Shown one piece after another: positions 1 through 5,013 of a stretch of DNA of 5,013 nt. This stretch comes from Cytophagales bacterium. GTDB taxonomy: Bacteria > Bacteroidota > Bacteroidia > Cytophagales > JAAEPT01. The stretch lies in NCBI GenBank assembly GCA_011524675.1, contig WTJX01000655.1, forward strand, positions 2,722 to 7,734, in the 5' to 3' direction. The notes under the pieces are model-generated. The model was not told the DNA's origin. It did no database searches and was given only the letters and a program-made list of their open reading frames with translations. Position numbers and translations under genes: made by a program. Positions within the stretch are counted from its first letter, which is position 1. Every line of letters starts with the position of its first letter.

Positions 1-3000
1 AGCTCGCCGACTTTTGCGGGAGCATCGGCACGAAGAAAAATCTCTTCCTTGTCATTTCTTATGTCCAAAAAGCCTTTTTTCTCTTCAGGATCACCTCCTA
101 CACCAAAGTACTTTTTGCCTTCTTCTATAAACAAGCCTGTAGAATCTGCACTGTGGATAGCCCCTAGCTTTACACCATCCATCGCCACATAAAAAGACTG
201 CTCCGAGTCTGTAACATCAGACCTTACTATCCTTCCATCCATTTTGGCATTTAAATGAGCTTCATTAGTAGCCCCATTTGCATCTAAGCCAACATCAATA
301 GCTCCTTTCCTTAGTTGAAATGCTCCTGCTTGCTCCGACTTATTGGCTTCAGCTTTCACATACACCTCAGAAGCATCTAGCACAAAACCACCGCTTTGCT
401 TCTCCCTATTGATAAATGCCGTAATACTTTGTCCTTGAATCTCCGCTTCTAAATCTGCACCTGTGTTGACATCTCCTATCAACTTGAAGTAGTTACCATC
501 TACCTCAGACTCCGCCTCTAGCTTACCTGCTTGGCTAGCTTTGATGAGGTTGAAATAATTTTGTCCCAGCCCTAAATGCAATGAAGCTTCTGGTGTTCCC
601 GATGTTTGGTCGTAGGCACTACTCAATTCTAACTTCTCCGACGCATTAATCAATAAAGCAAAAGCCCCTTTGCCTTCACTTCCCTCTGCACTAAAGGCGT
701 TACCTGCATAATTCACTTCTAGCTCCCCGCTAGTATTGTTCATATCCGCTTTGGCATCTATACCCAAATCACCATAACTAAAAGTCAGCTCCCCTTTTTT
801 AGTATTGTAGTCACCGTCTAGCAATAATTTATAATCATTATCATAGGTAAAATCTAGCCTTCCAACTTTACTACTAATATCAGCACCACCTTCAATAATA
901 AGCTTATCGTAATTCAAATTAAACGTCCCCCCCGTATTCGGCTTATAGCTCATTCCAGCTTTCAACGCTTGATTTTCAAAGTTGACACTCGTCATTCCAT
1001 TGACATCACCCTCTACTTTTAATTTGTCCTCTGCTTTGGATAGCTCCACGCCACCAAAAGGTGCAGCACCGTCTATTTTACCATACGTTTTGATTTGATA
1101 ACCGTCTTTGTCTATGCTTAACGAACCCGAATTTTCATCAAGAAGAAAATGAGTCTTTAGCCCACTGCCCAAATCAACTTTTTCATCAATAGGACCAAAA
1201 GTACGTAAGGCTTGCTTTATTCCTTCTTTCACTACTTCTTCCTTCATTTTTTTGGTCGCATTTGCCATGACAGAAGGTGCTCTTCCTTCACTATTAAAGA
1301 TAGACGCATCCCCCGTAATCACGACATCTGTATTACTATTCGTACTTTTGATTTCTATTCCTGCATCAATCATGTATTTTTGTCCTAGTGAGGCTTGATC
1401 CATAAATTGCCCATACAAGGCTGCGCCCATTTTCGTGCTTGGATCAATCGCCAACTGCCCCTCTTCGATCTTCATTTTATGGTACAGCCTTCCTTCAAAG
1501 CCCAACATATTGATGTTAGGGCCTACCGTAACGCCTTCACCATTTTCATCTACCGCATAAGCTGTAATGTAGAAGTAGTTTTCCTTTCCTTTCTTTCCAA
1601 AGGTAATAAGTCCGCCCATCTCCATTTCGGCAGGTTGTTTGAGTTTTCCTTCAATCTCCCCTTTGAACTGATCTCCCCACTCAGGGTCAGACTCTGGCGT
1701 GCGGTATAGCTCACTGCGAATGCTAATGATGTCGTCTTCATAAGCGAAAGCAAAAGTCATTTGTATCTTTTTATTATCCAGATCACCAGCAAGCGCAGGT
1801 TTTACTATTCCCGCAGCTATGCGATTGCCTGCCGTAGCATTGGTTACCTCATCGCCTGCTCGTGCCGAACTATGAAAAGCAATTTCTGGTGGCCCGTCTC
1901 CTGTAGGAGATTTGAAGCCTGCATCCCCCTTCATCTTTCCCGAATAGCTAAACACATAATTCCCATCTTGTAGTGAAGCACAAATCTTTGATAGCTCAAA
2001 CGGAATCCCATTAAAGTCGCCCACCGCATTTACTTCCTTCAAACCATTTCTTTGTTCAAAACCAATGAAGTAATCTCCATAAATTCTAAAGTCTTTGATA
2101 TTGAGGTTCTTAATACTCAAGGCATCCATATTGATGTCCACCACCATTTTCAAATGATCCTTTTTGCCACCACTTTCAGAAGCAGCAAAGACAGCTTGTT
2201 TGATAGCAAACTCAGTTCTATTCTCACCACCATAAGGACTAAAGACAAACTTTTGATTCGCCAAACTTTGTTTTAAATAGCCTTCACCAAAGCCCGATTC
2301 TGTAATCGCCAATTCCACCTCATAGTCTTTGGTTGGATCCATGATAGGAATCTGTATGCTTCCTACAAACTGACTAGCAGAAATAGTGTTTTCCTTAATG
2401 GAGATATTCGCCTCTTCCATCTTCATCGGAAAAGAATTGAAGGTAAACTCTTGCGAGCCTTTGAAGTCGTGTTCCCAAATAAACGTAAGCCCCAAAGGGT
2501 CTATCCACGACCTTACTTTTTTGGTGGCAAACTGGCTATAGTCCATCGACAGCTGTCTTCTCATTTCCAGTTGTCCCGTCTTATCCATCGCTTGCGGTAA
2601 GATCAGCGAGATATTTTTAGGGTAAAAGCCTTTCCACTCTTTGTCTTCTAGTCCCTTAGGCGAGCGTTCTTCGGACAAATCAAAAATATAGTCATCTGTA
2701 TTGATGGAGATAGATAGATTATCTATCATCTTGATGCCCTTGGCAAAGGAAATACCCGATTGCTTGATGTAATGCACCTGCTCCAAACGTTCAAAAGCAA
2801 TGCTCAATGGCTCTCCATCAATATTTTTCACCCTTTCGGGGAATTGAATCGTGCCGTTAAAGAAAAGTTCGTACTCATCATTGAATAGTAGAATGCGCGA
2901 ATCTGTCGCTAGCGTCATCGTAAAGCCATAAGGGTCGATCAAGGCTAAATTCAACTCCTGTTCAAAACCACTTTTCCCGAAAGGGGAATAATCATCAAAG

Positions 3001-4616
3001 TTGAACCACTCGTCTTTGGTTTTTAGCAAGGCTTCTCCTTCTTGGATAGGGTGCGGAAACAACCATTCCGTATGCCCTTTGATTGATAATTCGTCCTTGT
3101 TGAGCCTTACCGTCTTAGGGTAAAAGTAAGCCTTGCCATTATCTTTTAACCTTGGGGACAATTCAAATTCGAGATCATCGCTGATCGGATAGGTAATTTC
3201 TCCTTGATCCAATACGTACCTCCCTGCTACTTTTTTGACCGTCAAGCCCGAAAACACCACTTCGGTCAAAGTGGAATCGGTGTCGGTTTGAAAGATTTTT
3301 ACTCTTCCTTTACCTGAAAAATTAGTAAGGTCGGCACTTTCTAATTCGTCTAAGTGTACGGTGTGCATCCCTGCCTTAAAGCTTCCCAACAATGGCGGGC
3401 CATAAAAGGTATGCAGTTCGCTCTTAGCGATTTCTTGTTGCCCCGTATACGCCTTTACCTGCCACGCATAGCGTTGTTCTTTCTTAAATTTGTCTGGAAT
3501 CTGCTCTGCCCAGTCGTCGGTAGAAGTCGTAGGGGAAAGTGTTTTTTTGTACCACGCTTGGGCAAAAGCAAGGTCGTCTTCATCGGGCGTTGCATCCCTG
3601 TCTATCTCATACACCTTTAGCTCATAGTGATACGACTGATTCGTTGTAAGATTATCGGGCGCAGACCATGTCAGAATCTGTGTTTCTGTATTTTTAAATT
3701 TATGTTCCTCCTCTGGTGTTTTAGCTTCGATCTTTCCATTGATAGGGTAGCCATAGTAAAACCAGCAATCCTCAGCGAAGAAACCGTCATTACGGAAGAC
3801 ATTATTTCCATTGAGATCATATGCTTGCACTCTCCATAGGTAGCGTTTCCCTTGATCAAGAGTTGGCTGTGCGAGGTTATACAGCAAGCTCGTCGTTGCC
3901 CACTCATCCTGCTCATACACCAAAATGGTATTGCCATTGGTTCTTGCATAGAGAGGGTCAGTTTCTTGTGCTAGCACCTCATACAAAGAAAAGTTATAAC
4001 GTGGAATGGTAGGCGTTGTTCCCGAAGCCGTAGGCGTATTGAGCTGCCATTGGAAAAAGATATTTTGTCCTCCAACAATTTCGATCACATCGCCACACAT
4101 AGGCGAAACAGCTGTAGGCTCATCATTGAGTTTCAACCACGCAATAGCACTAACAGGGTTAGTTACCACCTTACCTGTATAATACTCTCTTACCTCTAAG
4201 GTAAAGGTATAAAAGCCTTCGGGAAATCGTCCACCATTGGCAAAGTCCTGTTTGGTGATACCCGAAAAGTCAATATTATTAAGATTGAAATACTCCGCCC
4301 AGCTACCGTGCTGTACGATGGTCGGCACCCCTGGCGAGAGCGTAATAATTTCGCTAGGAAAAAAGTTTTCTTTCGTTTCTAGGATAATACCTTCTCCATC
4401 GATGGTCAAGTGCATACGTACATCCAAAGACGGCTCTTTAGTGTCATTCAATATTATGGTTGCTTCTAACTTATCAGCAATAGGAGAAAGATAGTCTGCA
4501 TAAACCGTAGAATAAGGCGGTTTCAAGTTCAAGTTTGAAGTAACAGGCTGCACCTGCGCGTACATGCTTGTAAGCAGAACCATCAAAAACGATATGGTAG
4601 AGAATAATTTTTTCAT
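1..4616 (-). CDS. Giant exported FN3-containing beta-rich repeat protein, 3' end cut off by the window
   Basis: The frame is open for 1538 codons from the ATG at 4616-4614 to the window edge, with no stop, so the protein is longer than 1538 residues. The start is chosen because it gives a lysine-led, hydrophobic signal peptide directly; later Met codons (residues 12 and 18) would destroy it. No strong Shine-Dalgarno is seen, only an A/T-rich stretch before the ATG, which is common in Bacteroidota. Order of parts: signal peptide 1-20; N-terminal beta domain about 33-168 with a PEGFY motif at 132-136; FN3-like domains about 170-285 and 292-406; beta-rich middle about 411-1160, with FSGKGRV at 433-439 and WKGFY at 661-665; tandem beta units from 1164 onward. 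The N-terminal part resembles what I recall as TANFOR-type large proteins of Bacteroidota, but I could not test this. No catalytic motif is visible. A cell-surface or secreted structural or adhesive role is inference. Existence of the gene is near certain; its function is unknown. Confidence 0.96.
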   Translation of the reverse strand, partial: MKKLFSTISFLMVLLTSMYAQVQPVTSNLNLKPPYSTVYADYLSPIADKLEATIILNDTKEPSLDVRMHLTIDGEGIILETKENFFPSEIITLSPGVPTIVQHGSWAEYFNLNNIDFSGITKQDFANGGRFPEGFYTFTLEVREYYTGKVVTNPVSAIAWLKLNDEPTAVSPMCGDVIEIVGGQNIFFQWQLNTPTASGTTPTIPRYNFSLYEVLAQETDPLYARTNGNTILVYEQDEWATTSLLYNLAQPTLDQGKRYLWRVQAYDLNGNNVFRNDGFFAEDCWFYYGYPINGKIEAKTPEEEHKFKNTETQILTWSAPDNLTTNQSYHYELKVYEIDRDATPDEDDLAFAQAWYKKTLSPTTSTDDWAEQIPDKFKKEQRYAWQVKAYTGQQEIAKSELHTFYGPPLLGSFKAGMHTVHLDELESADLTNFSGKGRVKIFQTDTDSTLTEVVFSGLTVKKVAGRYVLDQGEITYPISDDLEFELSPRLKDNGKAYFYPKTVRLNKDELSIKGHTEWLFPHPIQEGEALLKTKDEWFNFDDYSPFGKSGFEQELNLALIDPYGFTMTLATDSRILLFNDEYELFFNGTIQFPERVKNIDGEPLSIAFERLEQVHYIKQSGISFAKGIKMIDNLSISINTDDYIFDLSEERSPKGLEDKEWKGFYPKNISLILPQAMDKTGQLEMRRQLSMDYSQFATKKVRSWIDPLGLTFIWEHDFKGSQEFTFNSFPMKMEEANISIKENTISASQFVGSIQIPIMDPTKDYEVELAITESGFGEGYLKQSLANQKFVFSPYGGENRTEFAIKQAVFAASESGGKKDHLKMVVDINMDALSIKNLNIKDFRIYGDYFIGFEQRNGLKEVNAVGDFNGIPFELSKICASLQDGNYVFSYSGKMKGDAGFKSPTGDGPPEIAFHSSARAGDEVTNATAGNRIAAGIVKPALAGDLDNKKIQMTFAFAYEDDIISIRSELYRTPESDPEWGDQFKGEIEGKLKQPAEMEMGGLITFGKKGKENYFYITAYAVDENGEGVTVGPNINMLGFEGRLYHKMKIEEGQLAIDPSTKMGAALYGQFMDQASLGQKYMIDAGIEIKSTNSNTDVVITGDASIFNSEGRAPSVMANATKKMKEEVVKEGIKQALRTFGPIDEKVDLGSGLKTHFLLDENSGSLSIDKDGYQIKTYGKIDGAAPFGGVELSKAEDKLKVEGDVNGMTSVNFENQALKAGMSYKPNTGGTFNLNYDKLIIEGGADISSKVGRLDFTYDNDYKLLLDGDYNTKKGELTFSYGDLGIDAKADMNNTSGELEVNYAGNAFSAEGSEGKGAFALLINASEKLELSSAYDQTSGTPEASLHLGLGQNYFNLIKASQAGKLEAESEVDGNYFKLIGDVNTGADLEAEIQGQSITAFINREKQSGGFVLDASEVYVKAEANKSEQAGAFQLRKGAIDVGLDANGATNEAHLNAKMDGRIVRSDVTDSEQSFYVAMDGVKLGAIHSADSTGLFIEEGKKYFGVGGDPEEKKGFLDIRNDKEEIFLRADAPAKVGE
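3..1127 (-). other. Tandem 19-24 residue beta-hairpin repeats in the giant protein (residues 1164-1538, continuing)
   Basis: Seventeen consecutive units can be laid out, starting at residues 1164, 1188, 1211, 1230, 1252, 1275, 1297, 1317, 1340, 1364, 1387, 1409, 1431, 1452, 1475, 1494 and 1515, with an eighteenth beginning at Gly1537. The usual pattern is Gly, variable, hydrophobic, variable, hydrophobic (first strand), a turn rich in Asn/Asp/Gly/Lys, then hydrophobic-x-hydrophobic-x-Ala/Gly-Asp (second strand). Examples are GELTFSYGDLGIDAKAD and GAFQLRKGAIDVGLDANG. Thirteen of the seventeen units begin with Gly. The units are diverged in sequence, so this is an old repeat, not a recent DNA expansion. 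It could form an OspA-like single-layer sheet, a beta-taco or groove, or a beta solenoid; the sequence alone does not decide between them. Confidence 0.72.
1128..3398 (-). other. Beta-rich middle body of the giant protein, family not recognised (residues about 407-1163)
   Basis: This stretch of roughly 750 residues alternates hydrophobic and polar residues, with frequent Asn, Asp and Gly turns, as expected of many consecutive beta strands. Landmarks are FSGKGRV (433-439), then VVFSGLTV and VLDQGEI shortly after; EWLFPHP; DPYGFTMTLA and the comparable DPLGLTFIWE further on; and WKGFYPKNISLILP starting at Trp661. The DPxG(F/L)T motif recurs and the aromatic-rich WxxFxF elements recur, so a long-period repeat may underlie the region. 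I see no transmembrane helix, catalytic triad, protease motif or clear ion-binding loop. Cys879 is the only cysteine. The region appears to be structural, but that is inference. Confidence 0.6.
3399..4520 (-). other. N-terminal beta domain plus two fibronectin-III-like domains (residues about 33-406)
   Basis: Three beta-rich modules follow the signal peptide. The first (about 33-168) runs from PPYSTVY to AWLKLNDEP and contains PEGFYTF at 132-138, as in a beta-sandwich edge. The second (about 170-285) has the FN3-like pattern of a Trp in an early strand (FFQWQL, Trp190) and a late YLWRVQAYD strand (259-267). The third (about 292-406) repeats the pattern with ILTWSAP (Trp317) and YAWQVKAYT (383-391), closing with FYGP at 404-407. 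Cys174 and Cys284 lie at the two ends of the second module and could pair in a disulfide outside the cytoplasm. Only one further cysteine (879) was found in the whole frame. The FN3 assignment rests on these hallmark Trp/Tyr positions; the exact boundaries are approximate. Confidence 0.7.
4557..4616 (-). other. Signal peptide of the giant protein (residues 1-20)
   Basis: Residues 1-20 read MKKLFSTISFLMVLLTSMYA, followed by Gln21. There are two lysines after Met1, then a hydrophobic core at about 8-15, then a short polar stretch ending in Ala20. Cleavage between Ala20 and Gln21 is the most likely site, as Ala-Gln junctions are frequent in exported Bacteroidota proteins, although Met at position -3 is not ideal. 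No cysteine follows the core, so this is not a lipoprotein signal. It predicts Sec-dependent export to the periplasm. Any further step across the outer membrane would depend on a C-terminal sorting domain outside this window. Confidence 0.9.
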
Positions 4617-4625
4617 TTTTAAAAT

Positions 4626-4668
4626 GTGTTCGAGTGTTCGAGTATTCAAGTGTTCAGGTGTTCATGTT
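4626..4668. repeat. Five tandem octamers (GTGTTCRA) just upstream of the start codon
   Basis: On the plus strand the units are GTGTTCGA (4626-4633), GTGTTCGA (4634-4641), GTATTCAA (4642-4649), GTGTTCAG (4650-4657) and GTGTTCAT (4658-4665), followed by a partial GTT. Read in the gene's direction they are TCGAACAC-like units. The array ends 9 bases before the start codon, so it fills the region where the ribosome would land and probably lies in the 5' leader. The regular 8-base period with point variation is direct evidence of a degenerate tandem repeat. A role in translation or spacing is only inference. Confidence 0.9.
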
Positions 4669-4684
4669 AAAAAAGCTTTACGCC

Positions 4685-4725
4685 TTTAACGTCCCTACGT
4701 TTGTAAGTCTTTAGGTCTTTACGTC
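4685..4725. repeat. Degenerate octamer array (TTTANGTC) in 92-bp copy 1
   Basis: Units are TTTAACGTC (4685-4693, nine bases), CCTACGTT (4694-4701), TGTAAGTC (4702-4709), TTTAGGTC (4710-4717) and TTTACGTC (4718-4725). In the gene's direction these read GACNTAAA. The unit sequence differs from that of the octamers at 4626-4668 but the period is the same. Confidence 0.75.
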
Positions 4726-4745
4726 ATTATACACATACTTTTCGT

Positions 4746-4773
4746 TGTACCTTGTACCTCGTACTTCGTACCC
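4746..4773. repeat. Four tandem heptamers (YGTACYY) in 92-bp copy 1
   Basis: Units are TGTACCT (4746-4752), TGTACCT (4753-4759), CGTACTT (4760-4766) and CGTACCC (4767-4773). All four keep the central GTAC, which is a self-complementary tetramer spaced exactly one heptamer apart. Read in the gene's direction they are RGTACRA-like. Confidence 0.85.
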
Positions 4774-4780
4774 TAGCTCC

Positions 4781-4801
4781 ATTATTCATTTTTAATTAAT
4801 A
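4781..4801. repeat. AT-rich heptamer array between the two 92-bp copies
   Basis: Three units can be read: ATTATTC (4781-4787), ATTTTTA (4788-4794) and ATTAATA (4795-4801). All begin with ATT and have a 7-base period, but low complexity makes this weaker than the GTAC heptamers. It may simply be AT-rich linker. Confidence 0.45.
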
Positions 4802-4831
4802 CATGCCACTTTCGTGGAATAAGATCCTGCC

Positions 4832-4872
4832 TTTAACGTCTCTATGCCTGTAAGTCTTAAGGTCTTTACGTC
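4832..4872. repeat. Degenerate octamer array (TTTANGTC) in 92-bp copy 2
   Basis: Units are TTTAACGTC (4832-4840, nine bases), TCTATGCC (4841-4848), TGTAAGTC (4849-4856), TTAAGGTC (4857-4864) and TTTACGTC (4865-4872). They correspond one to one with the units at 4685-4725, and most of the substitutions between the two 92-bp copies fall here. Confidence 0.72.
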
Positions 4873-4892
4873 ATTATACACATACTTTTCGT

Positions 4893-4920
4893 TGTACCTT
4901 GTACCCTATACTTCGTACCC
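4893..4920. repeat. Four tandem heptamers (YGTACYY) in 92-bp copy 2
   Basis: Units are TGTACCT (4893-4899), TGTACCC (4900-4906), TATACTT (4907-4913) and CGTACCC (4914-4920). They match the units at 4746-4773 position by position. The third unit has TATAC where copy 1 has CGTAC, which breaks the GTAC core once. Confidence 0.82.
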
Positions 4921-5013
4921 ATAAGACGCACAGACATCGATAGCATAAACCATCCAATTAAACGACTGGATCACATTCCACGAAAGTGGAAATATAATCA
5001 ACGTCCCTTCGCC

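Larger units (their letters stand above)
4682..4773. repeat. 92-bp intergenic direct repeat, copy 1
   Basis: It aligns without gaps to 4829-4920, with 84 of 92 positions identical and the same orientation; the two starts are 147 bases apart. Differences cluster in the first third and in one three-base block near the end. The central stretch from about 4713 to 4757 is identical in both copies. The copy is composed of octamers (4685-4725), a linker containing CATTATACACATAC, and heptamers (4746-4773). No open frame is conserved between copies, so it looks non-coding. Confidence 0.93.
4829..4920. repeat. 92-bp intergenic direct repeat, copy 2
   Basis: This is the second copy of the repeat at 4682-4773, 84/92 identical and in the same orientation. 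It contains the same succession of octamers (4832-4872), linker and heptamers (4893-4920). The copy lies inside the inverted-repeat-bounded segment 4806-4989, whereas copy 1 lies outside it. Both copies show C/T and A/T substitutions within the short units while keeping unit length, so the unit length seems better kept than its exact sequence. Confidence 0.93.
4806..4989. repeat. Inverted-repeat-bounded 184-bp segment, MITE-like or hairpin-forming
   Basis: The arm CCACTTTCGTGGAAT (4806-4820) is the exact reverse complement of ATTCCACGAAAGTGG (4975-4989). Beyond the perfect 15 bp the arms stay similar inward: left 4806-4836 against right 4989-4958 gives about 27 matches in 32 columns with one gap. 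Each arm is also a small hairpin on its own, CCAC-TTTC-GTGG or CCAC-GAAA-GTGG. The size and terminal inverted repeats fit a miniature non-autonomous element, but no target-site duplication is visible (flanks end AATACATG and begin AAATATAA). The 92-bp repeat inside also occurs outside. The inverted repeat itself is certain; its identity as a mobile element is not. Confidence 0.6.
4617..5013. other. Intergenic region upstream of the giant gene, no gene supported
   Basis: About 400 bases hold only the repeats listed separately and two short linkers (4774-4805 and 4921-4974). No open frame with a start codon, no RNA gene and no rho-independent terminator with a T-run was recognised. A Bacteroidota-type promoter (TTG about 19 bases before TAnnTTTG) is not clearly present on the minus strand. 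The end of the upstream neighbour gene is not identifiable. Confidence 0.7.

Noticed and set aside
1550..3949. Minus-strand open frames at 1550-1753 and 3671-3949
   Set aside because: They are in a different frame from the giant gene and wholly inside it; their translations show no domain or signal, and the main frame has clear FN3 and repeat signatures at the same places.
1395..4494. Short plus-strand open frames of 63-104 codons (for example 1395-1709, 2052-2276, 3354-3620, 3627-3839, 4237-4494)
   Set aside because: All lie antisense to the uninterrupted minus-strand frame, have no recognisable domain or ribosome binding site, and translate to composition typical of antisense reading.
4726..4878. 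TATAAT-like box on the minus strand in each 92-bp copy (plus-strand ATTATA at 4726-4731 and 4873-4878) as promoter
   Set aside because: It has no TTGACA-like partner at 17 bases and does not match the Bacteroidota TAnnTTTG/TTG pattern. It is part of the fixed linker of a repeat, so its recurrence is explained without a promoter role.
4626..4920. CRISPR array
   Set aside because: The repeated units are 7-8 bases and contiguous, and the 92-bp copies number only two. There are no regular unique spacers between identical 25-45 base repeats.
4976..4991. Hairpin TTCCAC-GAAA-GTGGAA as a rho-independent terminator
   Set aside because: The stem is only six base pairs, with low GC content, and no T-run follows on either strand.
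5000..5008. Possible third copy of the 92-bp repeat beginning at the right edge (AACGTCCCT shared with 4689-4697)
   Set aside because: Only nine bases match and the flanking bases differ on both sides, so it is too short to call.
4906..5013. A minus-strand open stretch of 35 codons entering from the right edge and stopping at a TAG (4908-4906), and another ending at a TAA (4960-4958), as possible tail of an upstream gene
   Set aside because: Both run through the inverted-repeat arm, and the first ends inside the heptamer repeat. Nothing distinguishes a real gene end from chance over so short a stretch.

Overview
The window is dominated by one very large coding region on the minus strand. It starts at position 4616 and is still open when the window ends at position 1, giving 1538 complete codons without a stop; I checked this codon by codon. 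The remaining ~400 bases (4617-5013) lie upstream of the start codon. They contain no gene I can support and are packed with short repeated DNA.

The protein suggests a member of the Bacteroidota, probably of the Cytophagales/Saprospiria kind. It has a signal peptide ending in Ala-Gln, an N-terminal beta-rich module of a type I recall from large exported Bacteroidota proteins, two fibronectin-III-like domains, and a long beta-strand-rich body. Short-motif intergenic repeats of the kind seen upstream would also fit, but this assignment is an inference from style, not from a marker gene.

Layout of the protein in its own direction: signal peptide (residues 1-20), N-terminal domain (about 33-168), two FN3-like domains (about 170-285 and 292-406), a long beta-rich middle (about 411-1160) with no family I can name, then at least 17 consecutive units of 19-24 residues (1164-1536) that read as beta hairpins. 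The last part is still repeating at the window edge, so the true C-terminus, including any type IX secretion sorting domain, is not visible.

Layout of the upstream region, going away from the start codon: five tandem octamers (4626-4668), a 92-bp repeat (4682-4773), AT-rich heptamers (4781-4801), a second copy of the 92-bp repeat (4829-4920), and a 15-bp perfect inverted repeat (arms 4806-4820 and 4975-4989) that brackets the second copy. Each 92-bp copy is itself built from degenerate octamers and heptamers. This architecture resembles the short tandemly repeated repetitive (STRR) sequences known from cyanobacteria. Together with the beta-repeat tail of the protein, it is the most unusual content of the window.
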